From Candidatus Aenigmatarchaeota archaeon (lineage in GTDB: Archaea > Aenigmatarchaeota > Aenigmatarchaeia > CG10238-14), in assembly GCA_026397455.1 (NCBI GenBank), contig JAPLUX010000104.1, forward strand, positions 1 to 7,323: a DNA stretch of 7,323 nt, written 5' to 3'. This document shows, one piece after another, positions 1-6,257 of this stretch. The number at the start of each line of letters is the position of its first letter. Within the stretch, counting starts at the first letter, position 1. A model generated the notes under the pieces. It ran no database searches. It saw only the letters and a program-made list of their open reading frames with translations, and was not told where the DNA came from. Made by a program: the position numbers and the translations under genes.

Positions 1-125
1 AGGCTCGTTCCGAAGATGCCATGAGCATCATCGACACCTTCTCCATAGACAAACACCGATGGGTCAGATTCCATACACTGCTGAATCGCCTCTCGAATTG
101 CATTCTTCGCACTAAGTTTTCTCAT
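1..125 (-). CDS. TPP-dependent dehydrogenase E1 component, beta subunit (N-terminal 41 codons, cut by window edge)
   Basis: Only the amino terminus is present; the gene continues past the left edge. The visible protein begins MRKLSAKNAIREAIQQ and continues with a DPSVFVYGEGVDD-type stretch at residues 21-33 and GIFGTS at 36-41. This is the characteristic opening of E1 beta subunits of 2-oxoacid and acetoin dehydrogenases, where the REAL..AM..DP.VF..GEDV pattern precedes the TPP-contacting region. The beta subunit pairs with E1 alpha, encoded immediately upstream, to form an alpha2beta2 enzyme that decarboxylates a 2-oxo acid or cleaves a ketol using thiamine diphosphate. The start is well supported: its ATG overlaps the TGA of the alpha gene as ATGA, and an AGAGGAT ribosome binding site lies 8 nt upstream inside the alpha gene, so translation is probably coupled. 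The substrate cannot be read from this fragment. Confidence 0.87.
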   Translation of the reverse strand, partial: MRKLSAKNAIREAIQQCMESDPSVFVYGEGVDDAHGIFGTS

Positions 126-1132
126 ATGAATACATCCTCTAGTAACTCGCAAGCATCAGGAAGCGGGCTTTTTCTGCCAAATTCAACTGCTTTATTGACC
201 AAATGTTGTATCTTCTCGTTCATGTTCATTAGCTTTTGCTTCGTCATGATTCCTTCGTTTAGTAAGTATTTTTCATAATTCTTAATCGGGCATTTCTTTT
301 TCCATTCTGTAAGCTCTTCTTCCGGTCGTATCCCCTCTCCAACGTCCTCGGTGACACCGATATGTGCCTTCCATCGGTATGAAACTGCCTCGATAAAACC
401 TGGGCCGTGACCTTGTTTTGCTCGTTTTACCATTTTCTCTGTTGTCTGATATACTTTCAAGACATCGTTCCCATCGATTTTTTCCCCAGGAACACCAAAC
501 GCGATTGCCCGGCCAGGAAGATTATCAACTGCTTGTCGGGTCGTTATCTTTGAGTTAATTGCATAGAAATTGTTTTCGCAGATAAAAATCACTGGGAGTT
601 TTTTTAAAGCTGCAAAATTGTATGATTCATAGAGTACTCCTTCATCCGTGGCACCGTCACCAAAGAAAGCAACCGAAACATTTTTCTTGTTCTGCATTCT
701 GAAGGCAAGCGCAGCACCGACAGCGATCGGGATACTGCCACTGACAATCGATGAACTTCCCATATGTCCGACACTTGTATCAATCAAATGCATCGATCCC
801 CCCTTACCACAGCTACATCCATCGATTTTACAATACATCTCTGCCATGAATCTGTTCAGATCACCGCCTTTTGCAAGATAATGTCCATGGCTCCGATGAT
901 TGCTGAAGACGACGTCTTGTTTAGTTAACGCGGCACAGACCCCTGTCGCAATAGCTTCCTGTCCTATGTAGAGATGAAATGGTGTTTTCATCATCTGTTC
1001 AGGATGCAACTCAACAAGTTTTTCTTCAGCCAGTCTGATGCATAACATCATCTCGTACATTTCAATGATTTTTTTTGCTGGTACCTCTATTTTTACATTC
1101 CATGCTGCTTCTCGCTTCTGCATACTGATCAT
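122..1132 (-). CDS. TPP-dependent dehydrogenase E1 component, alpha subunit
   Basis: This 336-residue protein is the usual length for E1 alpha of the pyruvate/acetoin dehydrogenase type. It has the thiamine-diphosphate motif GDG at 158-160 followed by ENN at 186-188, the HRSHGH segment at 79-84, and GKGGSMH at 109-115, all typical of the cofactor and substrate pocket. The loop that reads YRxxGHS in classical E1 alpha is YRWKAHIG here (252-259), keeping the His at 257 but changing its neighbours. I recall such YRW..H loops in E1 alpha proteins of polysaccharide clusters; this is memory, not a search. The start at 1132 has an AAGGT ribosome binding site 5 nt upstream, overlapping the end of the dehydrogenase gene; a second ATG at 1123 is possible but farther from it. 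It sits 8 nt after the dehydrogenase and overlaps E1 beta by 4 nt. No lipoyl E2 or E3 gene is visible, so a non-oxidative role such as ketol cleavage or carboligation is possible. Confidence 0.9.
   Translation of the reverse strand: MISMQKREAAWNVKIEVPAKKIIEMYEMMLCIRLAEEKLVELHPEQMMKTPFHLYIGQEAIATGVCAALTKQDVVFSNHRSHGHYLAKGGDLNRFMAEMYCKIDGCSCGKGGSMHLIDTSVGHMGSSSIVSGSIPIAVGAALAFRMQNKKNVSVAFFGDGATDEGVLYESYNFAALKKLPVIFICENNFYAINSKITTRQAVDNLPGRAIAFGVPGEKIDGNDVLKVYQTTEKMVKRAKQGHGPGFIEAVSYRWKAHIGVTEDVGEGIRPEEELTEWKKKCPIKNYEKYLLNEGIMTKQKLMNMNEKIQHLVNKAVEFGRKSPLPDACELLEDVFI
134..140 (-). promoter_or_regulatory. Ribosome binding site of the E1 beta gene, inside the E1 alpha gene
   Basis: Read on the minus strand this is AGAGGAT, 8 nt before the ATG at 125. 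It lies within the last codons of the alpha subunit gene and fixes the beta start at the ATGA overlap. Confidence 0.55.
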
Positions 1133-1140
1133 CTCATACC

Positions 1141-2175
1141 TTAAAATTCAATAACTGCTCTCCCGACACGACCAGCTAGAATCGCATCGATCGCCTCGTT
1201 AATCCTATCTAGTTTATACCGATGAGTAATCAACTCGTCGATTTTCAACTTTCCTGCTTTATAGAGTGCGATGTATCGGGGGAAATCCCGATCTGGGTAG
1301 GTGTTTCCACCGAGGCATCCGGTTAATCGTTTTCCACTGTGAAACACGTCAAATGGATCAATCGACATCTTCTTCCCGCTAGGTGGGACACCAATAAGCG
1401 TGACAAGCCCTGATTGGTTTGCTGCTTCGTACGCCTGCTCCATCGTTTCATTTCTTCCCACGGATTCAAATGAATAATCTACGCCTTTTCCATCAGTGAG
1501 TTCTTTGATTTTTGCAATTGGATTGCCTTCTTTGGGGTTGATGTAATGGGTTGCGCCAAAGGATTTTGCGATTTTCTCTTTGTCTTTTGCAGGATCAACA
1601 ACAATAATTTTGAGTGCGCTAAGGAGTGCTGCACCCTGGATGATGTTTAATCCAACGCCACCTGCGCCAAAGACCGCGACGGTACTTCCCGCCTCGATTT
1701 TCGCATGGTTGAGAACGGCACCAACCCCGGTACTCACCGCGCACCCAAGGAGTGCTGCTGGCGCCGGTTTGATGTCTTTACTGATTTTTGTTATTCTATT
1801 CTCCGAGGCAACCGTAAATTCCTGAAATGTGGTAATCCAGCCTGCGTTCACCTTTTGTTTTCCCTTCATATACGTCGGGGTTCCAGATTGGAGACCTGAT
1901 CCTTTTATCCAAGAGAGAGCGACGTAATTCCCTGGCTTCACTTTGGTGACTCCAGGCCCAATCGCTTCTACGACGCCTGCTCCTTCATGGCCTAAAGTGT
2001 GGGGGAGAAACGGATCAGAGCCTCGGTGCCCTTGAATCTCTTCGATTTGTTTATGACAGATTCCTGTCGCCTGAATCTTGACGAGGACTTGACCGAAATT
2101 TGGCTCCGGTAATTCGAGTTCTTCGATCACAAGTGGTTTATTCAGTTCATATAAAACCGCTGCTTTCATTTTCAT
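1141..2175 (-). CDS. Zinc-binding MDR-family alcohol/polyol dehydrogenase
   Basis: This is a 344-residue medium-chain dehydrogenase. The N-terminal GroES-like catalytic domain has the probable catalytic zinc ligands Cys40 (GICHKQ), His63 in LGHEGAGVVE, and Cys145 in LLGCAVSTG. A Rossmann domain follows with GAGGVG at 170-175 and Asp194 (VVDPAKD), which favours NAD over NADP. The structural-zinc lobe, normally four cysteines around residues 90-110, is replaced by a Gly/Lys-rich stretch with no cysteine. The residues after the first zinc Cys are HKQ instead of the common HTD/HSD, so the classical Ser/Thr of the proton relay is a Lys. It probably oxidises or reduces a sugar-derived or short-chain alcohol/carbonyl, but the substrate is not evident. 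It is the first gene of the left operon, 8 nt ahead of E1 alpha. An ATG at 2169 is an alternative start; neither has a strong ribosome binding site. Confidence 0.88.
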   Translation of the reverse strand: MKMKAAVLYELNKPLVIEELELPEPNFGQVLVKIQATGICHKQIEEIQGHRGSDPFLPHTLGHEGAGVVEAIGPGVTKVKPGNYVALSWIKGSGLQSGTPTYMKGKQKVNAGWITTFQEFTVASENRITKISKDIKPAPAALLGCAVSTGVGAVLNHAKIEAGSTVAVFGAGGVGLNIIQGAALLSALKIIVVDPAKDKEKIAKSFGATHYINPKEGNPIAKIKELTDGKGVDYSFESVGRNETMEQAYEAANQSGLVTLIGVPPSGKKMSIDPFDVFHSGKRLTGCLGGNTYPDRDFPRYIALYKAGKLKIDELITHRYKLDRINEAIDAILAGRVGRAVIEF

Positions 2176-2206
2176 AGTGTTTTGCCTTCAATCCGTTTAG
2201 TAATTC

Positions 2207-2226
2207 TGGAGAAGCTTTTATCTCCA
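2207..2226. promoter_or_regulatory. Inverted repeat upstream of the dehydrogenase gene (possible operator or leader hairpin)
   Basis: A perfect 6-bp inverted repeat, TGGAGA and TCTCCA, is separated by 8 nt (AGCTTTTA). It lies 32-51 nt before the dehydrogenase start and abuts a TATA-like box. The position suits an operator or a short RNA hairpin, but a 6-bp repeat can occur by chance. Confidence 0.25.
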
Positions 2227-2238
2227 TATAAAATTTTG
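2225..2238 (-). promoter_or_regulatory. Candidate TATA-type promoter for the left operon
   Basis: On the minus strand this reads CAAAATTTTATATG, containing TTTATAT, an archaeal TATA-box-like element about 50-60 nt before the dehydrogenase start. A second AT-rich box, minus-strand TTATATATTTATAG at about 2256-2269, lies 80-95 nt upstream and could be the real one. The region is AT-rich, so either may be coincidental. Confidence 0.25.
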
Positions 2239-2315
2239 TAGGATATACATTTTCACTATAAATATATAACTCTATAGACAGATAAACACTCCCCTGTTCT
2301 TTAGTATTAATTGTC

Positions 2316-2327
2316 ATATTTAAAAGG
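2316..2327 (+). promoter_or_regulatory. Candidate TATA-type promoter for the broken reductase gene
   Basis: ATATTTAAAAGG lies 33-44 nt before the ATG at 2360. This spacing would give an archaeal transcript with a short leader of roughly 10 nt, carrying a weak AGGG ribosome binding site at about 2349-2352. It is supported only by motif and distance. Confidence 0.3.
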
Positions 2328-2359
2328 ATATGATTCATGTTATCTTTTAGGGCAAGTAG

Positions 2360-3231
2360 ATGAAAATTCTTATTATTGGGTGTGGTCTGTTAGGCATGAA
2401 ACTGTATGAAAATTTACGCAAAGAGAAGTATGATGTGTATGGTACTTTTTATGAGCATCCAATTGAAAATGATCATTGTTTTCGACTTGATATCACTAAG
2501 ATACCCGATGTCAATCATCTTATAAATAAAATCTCTTCGGATATCATTGTTCATACATCTGCTGTCACGAATGTCGATGAGTGTGAAAGAGATAGAAAGA
2601 AAGCTTCGTCTGTGAATGTTCAGGGTACTAGAAATGTGGCCTATGCTGGAGGAAAGATTGGTGCTACTGTAGTGTATATTTCAACTGATTATGTGTTTGA
2701 TGGTGAACAAGGTTTTTATAAGGAGGCGGAATGAGTGAATCCCATAAATTATTATGGGTCCACAAAACTTGAAGAGGAGAAAGTTGTTGCTGGGTTATGT
2801 CATCATTTTATTATAGCACGAACATCTGTTCTTTATGGGGATCGTAAAAATAATTTCGCCTCATGGTTAGTAGAGAAATTACAAAAAGAAGAAGACCTTA
2901 CTGTAGTTGATGATCAGTTTGTGTGTCTCCTACGTTGAATGAGGATCTCGCTGAGCAGTTGATTGCATTGTTTGAGGCTGATGAATTAGGGGTGTTTCAT
3001 ACGGCAGGAGGGGAACGTATCAGCAGATATGCGTTTGCATGTATGGTATCGGATGTGTTTGATTTAGATAAAAGTCTAATTGTCTCTGGGCATATAAATG
3101 ATATGAAGTGGGTTGCTCGAAGACCAAAGGATTCTTCTCTTGATGTATCAAAGATTTTAAAAATCAAGAGACCATATACCGTTTAGCAGGCTGTGCGTCT
3201 CTTAAGAGATGAATTACGAGTTAAGAAATAA
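2360..3231 (+). pseudogene. rmlD: dTDP-4-dehydrorhamnose reductase (RmlD family), disrupted by two stops and a frameshift
   Basis: Read through its lesions, this encodes about 289 residues, the normal length for RmlD. The fold is clear: Rossmann GCGLLG at residues 7-12, an STDYVFDG segment before the first lesion, NPINYYGSTK (YxxxK catalytic pair), VVDDQFV followed by SPTLNEDLAE, and an RRPKDSSLDVSKI motif near the end. Three defects break it. There is an in-frame TGA at 2732-2734, where the family reads KE..xPNP. An extra GT in GTGTGT at 2921-2926 shifts the frame by two. An in-frame TAG at 3184-3186 is followed by 14 more family-like codons (QAVRLLRDELRVKK) ending at TAA 3229-3231. The protein would have reduced dTDP-4-keto-L-rhamnose to dTDP-L-rhamnose. 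An intact paralogue lies downstream, which probably relaxed selection. An AAGGAGG site before a GTG directly after the TGA could restart translation, but the frameshift would still truncate the product. Confidence 0.9.
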
Positions 3232-3301
3232 AAAGATGTCTTGAAACTAAGAAAAACTATTGTTTTATTGACATAAACCACCGCATAAAGAGATGATAAT
3301 A

Positions 3302-4270
3302 ATGAAACATGTCTCTATAATTATAGTTAATTGGAATAAAAAAGATCAACTAGAGCTCTGTCTTTCATCATTGAAAAAAACGAAATACGATAATTTCTCA
3401 GTGGTGGTTGTAGATAATGGTAGCAAGGATGGTTCTGCGAATATGGTAAAACAACGTTTTCCTATGATGGATTTAATTGAAGAAAAAGAAAACTTTGGTT
3501 TTTCAAAAGGGACCAATATCGGAATTAAATATGCGATTACAAAATATAATCCGGATTTTATTTTGTTACTGAATAATGATATAGAAATTAGGGAAGGGAA
3601 ATGGTTAAATATCTTAGTAGAAATAACAAATAAAGATGGGGTAGGTATTGCATCATGCAAATTGCTTAATCCAGATGGAACGATACAGTACGCCGGTTCT
3701 ATATTAACAGTCTTTGGATGGAGGCAATATACATCCGATATATTTACAGAAGATACGCCAATGGATATGGTAATAGGTGCATGTTTTCTTATTAAACGTG
3801 AGGTAATAGAAACCATCGGATTATTAGATGAAGGGTTTACTCCGTATTTTTGGGAGGAAACCGATTATTGTGCTAGGGCGAGAAAAGCAGGATATAAAAT
3901 TATCTATACTCCTAGAACTACTGTGATTCATTATGGAAGTGTATCTCTTGGTGATCTTCTAAAAAAATCAGAGAGCTATGATTATGTTAGGTTTTATGTT
4001 TCTCAGAAAAATCGTATACGATATCAGTTATTGAATTTCCCATTGTATAAAATAATCGTTGCTAGTCTTCATCAGAAATACTTTCCGTTCGTTCATATAT
4101 TCCTGGAAAAAAAAGATAAATCAAAAAGGTATGCATTAAATAATCTTGTATTCACAAAACACACTCGTAGGAGATTACAATATTTCTTTAAGGCATATTT
4201 GATTAACATAAAAAATATAAAAGAGATTATGTATAAAAGGTCACATAGAATTGAAAAAATATGGGAATAA
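3302..4270 (+). CDS. Family 2 glycosyltransferase (rhamnosyltransferase-like)
   Basis: This encodes 322 residues from the chosen start. It has a GT-A fold: VSIIIVNWNKKD at the amino end, VVVDNGSKDGS around residues 35-45, and the metal/nucleotide-sugar binding NND at 91-93 within FILLLNNDIEI. The FWEETDYCARARKAGY segment at about 184-198 carries the acidic catalytic residues of this family. VIHYGSVS at about 208-215 matches the conserved His near the end of the catalytic domain. The last 100 or so residues are basic and aromatic, suggesting peripheral membrane contact, with no clear transmembrane helix. The pattern is that of WbbL-like transferases that add rhamnose or a related deoxysugar to a surface glycan; the exact donor is inferred from the neighbouring dTDP-sugar genes. 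An in-frame ATG at 3293 adds three residues, but its upstream AAGAG is directly adjacent, whereas AGAGATGAT is better placed for 3302. Confidence 0.88.
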   Translation: MKHVSIIIVNWNKKDQLELCLSSLKKTKYDNFSVVVVDNGSKDGSANMVKQRFPMMDLIEEKENFGFSKGTNIGIKYAITKYNPDFILLLNNDIEIREGKWLNILVEITNKDGVGIASCKLLNPDGTIQYAGSILTVFGWRQYTSDIFTEDTPMDMVIGACFLIKREVIETIGLLDEGFTPYFWEETDYCARARKAGYKIIYTPRTTVIHYGSVSLGDLLKKSESYDYVRFYVSQKNRIRYQLLNFPLYKIIVASLHQKYFPFVHIFLEKKDKSKRYALNNLVFTKHTRRRLQYFFKAYLINIKNIKEIMYKRSHRIEKIWE

Positions 4271-4285
4271 ATAGGGTTACGGAAA

Positions 4286-4333
4286 ATGAAATGTCTTCGC
4301 TATGGAATTGAATATAGAGGTGGTTTACCATAA
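4286..4333 (+). other. Possible 15-codon leader ORF overlapping the rmlA start
   Basis: An ATG at 4286 opens a short frame, MKCLRYGIEYRGGLP, that contains the rmlA ribosome binding site and ends with TAA at 4331-4333. Its stop overlaps the presumed ATA start of rmlA as ATAA, resembling the ATGA overlaps later in the operon. It has only a weak ribosome binding site (CGGAA) and no recognised similarity, so it may be chance. Confidence 0.15.
4317..4323 (+). promoter_or_regulatory. Strong ribosome binding site that points to an ATA start for rmlA
   Basis: GAGGTGG lies 6 nt before the ATA at 4330 but 15 nt before the first conventional start (TTG at 4339). A TAG in the rmlA frame at 4315-4317 rules out any earlier start. 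Confidence 0.6.
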
Positions 4334-5388
4334 AAGGTTTGGTGTTATCAGGTGGTTTAGGTACACGGTTGCGTCCATTGACATATTCTCAGCAGAAGCA
4401 ACTTATTCCTGTGGCGAATAAACCGATTTTATTTTATGCTATTGAGGATTTGATTGAAGCAGGTGTTCATGATATTGGTATTATTGTTGGGCCAAATAAG
4501 AATCTAGTTATTGAAACTGTCAGGAGTGTTGAATGGGATGCAAATATTAAGTTTATTCAACAAGAGGCACCTCTTGGTATTGCCCATGCAATAAAGATTT
4601 CTAAGGATTTTATTGGTGATGATTCTTTTATTATGTACCTTGGTGACAATATTCTTAAAGACGGTGTTGTTGATCAGGTTCTAGATTTTGAGAATTCTGA
4701 TTGCGAATGCAGCATTCTTTTAATGAAAGTGGATAATCCGGAGGCTTTTGGTATTGCCTTATTGAATGATAACAATGAAGTTGTTAAACTTATAGAGAAG
4801 CCAAAGAATCCACTTTCTAACCTTGCCGTTATTGGTGTTTATTTGTTTCGTTCTAAGGTTTTTAATGCTGTTGAAGAGATAAAACCTTCAAATCGTAATC
4901 TTTTAGAAATTACCGATGCGGTTCAATGGTTAATTGATCACGGTTATAAAGTGAAATCTACTCTTGTGACAAAATGGTGGAAAGACACAGGTAAACCTGA
5001 AGATATTCTAGAAGCTAATAGACTGATTTTAGATGATTTAGATCCAGAGACAAGTGTAAAGGTGAAGGGAAAAATTAGAGGAAGAGTATCAATTGGTAAA
5101 GGAACTAAATTAAACGAAAATTCAGTGATAAAGGGCCCGGCGATTATAGGACGAGATTGTCTTATAAAAGATAGTTATATTGGTCCTTATACTAGTATTG
5201 GTAACAATTGTAAGATAATAAACTCAGAATTAGAGGATTCAGTAGTGATGGATGGAGTAAAGCTCGTAAATATCGGAAATATTATTGATAGTTTGATTGG
5301 GAGAGATGTAACAATGGAGAAAAATAATAGTTTACCAAAAGGAAATAAATTTATTATTGGTGATAGCTCACGGGTAAGACTAGAATGA
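4330..5388 (+). CDS. rmlA: Glucose-1-phosphate thymidylyltransferase, long RmlA/StrD type with C-terminal beta-helix
   Basis: The enzyme joins dTTP and glucose 1-phosphate to give dTDP-glucose, the first step of dTDP-deoxysugar synthesis in the cytoplasm. Numbered from the ATA, the signature LSGGLGTRLRPLT is at about 6-18, the NKPI sugar-phosphate motif near 30-33, YLGDNIL at about 103-109, LIEKPKNP near 154-161, and KWWKDTGKP near 215-223. Residues from about 245 onward hold hexapeptide-repeat-like turns (VSIGKGTKL, AIIGRDCLI, TSIGNNCKI), the left-handed beta-helix of the roughly 355-residue form. The start is odd. Family members begin MKGLVLSGG, and here the codons are ATA AAA GGT TTG GTG, so the expected ATG is ATA. 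A GAGGTGG site sits 6 nt upstream of it. TTG at 4339 is the conventional fallback and would give 349 residues. The gene overlaps rmlD by 4 nt. Function is secure; the start is not. Confidence 0.92.
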   Translation: MKGLVLSGGLGTRLRPLTYSQQKQLIPVANKPILFYAIEDLIEAGVHDIGIIVGPNKNLVIETVRSVEWDANIKFIQQEAPLGIAHAIKISKDFIGDDSFIMYLGDNILKDGVVDQVLDFENSDCECSILLMKVDNPEAFGIALLNDNNEVVKLIEKPKNPLSNLAVIGVYLFRSKVFNAVEEIKPSNRNLLEITDAVQWLIDHGYKVKSTLVTKWWKDTGKPEDILEANRLILDDLDPETSVKVKGKIRGRVSIGKGTKLNENSVIKGPAIIGRDCLIKDSYIGPYTSIGNNCKIINSELEDSVVMDGVKLVNIGNIIDSLIGRDVTMEKNNSLPKGNKFIIGDSSRVRLE

Positions 5389-6257
5389 AAGTAGCCATTA
5401 TTGGGTCGACTGGACAGCTTGGGAGTGATATTTTAGAAGTCTTTGGAGAAGAAGCTATCCCTCTTTCCCACGACGAGATAGAAGTAAAAGATATCAATAG
5501 TTGCAGAAGAGTTTTAAAAGATGTTGATACTGTGATAAATTGTGCCGCATATATAAATGTAGATCAGAGTGAAGACCATCCAGATGAAGCCTTTATGGTA
5601 AATGCAATTGGTGCAAGGAATGTAGCTCTGATATGTAACGCGAGAAAAATGAAATATGCTCATATAAGTACGGATTTTGTATTCGATGGAAATGTATCTT
5701 CTCTAAGAGGTTCATCGCAATTTAATAGAAAGAAAAAATCTTATCATGAAGATGACGAACCGAACCCGATTAACACTTATGGGCTGAGCAAATATGCTGG
5801 GGAGATTTTTATTAGAAATTATTGTACAGAATTTTATATTATACGAAGTGCAAGTCTCTATGGAAAAAAAGGTGCAAGGAGAAAAGGAGGTAACTTTGTA
5901 GAATGGATGATTGAAAAATCAAATAATAATGAAATAATAAAAGTTGTAGATGATGTTATAATGTCTCCAACATATACGAAAGATGCAGCAGAAATGATAA
6001 AAGACATAATCGAGACCAAGCTTCCTTATGGCATCTATCATGTCGCTAACCGAGGGTACAGCAGTTGGTTTGAGTTTGCAAAGGAGATTTTTAAAATTTT
6101 AGAAATTAATGCGAAGCTTTTTCCAATAAAGTTAAGTGAACTTAATAGAAAAGCGAGACGACCGAAGTTCTCAGCGCTTGAAAGTAAAAAATTAAATAAA
6201 TTTGGACTTAAAATGAGACGTTGGGAAGATGCTTTGAAAGATTATTTAAATGGATGA
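5385..6257 (+). CDS. rmlD: dTDP-4-dehydrorhamnose reductase (RmlD family)
   Basis: This intact 290-residue extended short-chain dehydrogenase reduces the 4-keto group of a dTDP-6-deoxyhexulose, normally giving dTDP-L-rhamnose with NAD(P)H. Visible motifs are GSTGQLG at 7-13 (dinucleotide binding), INCAAYINVDQSE at 51-63, and HISTDFVFDG at 93-102. The catalytic YGLSK follows (Tyr132, Lys136), then RSASLYG at 154-160, VVDDVIMSPTY at 187-197, and RRPKFSALES at 258-267. STDFVFDG has Phe where most relatives have Tyr. Between it and EPNPINTYG there is an extra basic stretch of about 16 residues (103-118) not present in the broken upstream paralogue. It starts at an ATGA overlap with rmlA and ends at an ATGA overlap with the epimerase gene, so translation is probably coupled. 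A 4-ketoreductase acting on a different dTDP-sugar is possible given the neighbouring methyltransferase. Confidence 0.92.
   Translation: MKVAIIGSTGQLGSDILEVFGEEAIPLSHDEIEVKDINSCRRVLKDVDTVINCAAYINVDQSEDHPDEAFMVNAIGARNVALICNARKMKYAHISTDFVFDGNVSSLRGSSQFNRKKKSYHEDDEPNPINTYGLSKYAGEIFIRNYCTEFYIIRSASLYGKKGARRKGGNFVEWMIEKSNNNEIIKVVDDVIMSPTYTKDAAEMIKDIIETKLPYGIYHVANRGYSSWFEFAKEIFKILEINAKLFPIKLSELNRKARRPKFSALESKKLNKFGLKMRRWEDALKDYLNG

Noticed and set aside
648..881. Plus-strand frame opposite E1 alpha (others at 21-278, 1580-1825 and 1705-1899)
   Set aside because: All lie antisense to well-conserved genes and have no recognisable motifs.
2147..2338. 63-codon minus-strand frame across the intergenic region
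   Set aside because: It overlaps the dehydrogenase start, resembles no family I know, and covers the AT-rich promoter region.
2732..2734. TGA recoded as an amino acid (Trp, Gly or selenocysteine) in the reductase
   Set aside because: TGA is used as a normal stop at the ends of E1 alpha, rmlA and rmlD, and the same gene has a frameshift and a TAG.
3184..3186. TAG as pyrrolysine in an archaeal gene
   Set aside because: The gene is already broken upstream by two lesions, and no pyrrolysine context is visible.
3198..3209. 12-bp palindrome TCTCTTAAGAGA as a terminator or operator
   Set aside because: It lies in the former reductase coding sequence (RLLRD codons), has no loop and no following T run.
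3268..3273. TTGACA as a bacterial -35 box for the glycosyltransferase
   Set aside because: No acceptable -10 box lies 16-18 nt downstream.
3346..3816. 156-codon minus-strand frame
   Set aside because: It lies opposite the clearly conserved glycosyltransferase and shows no motif of its own.
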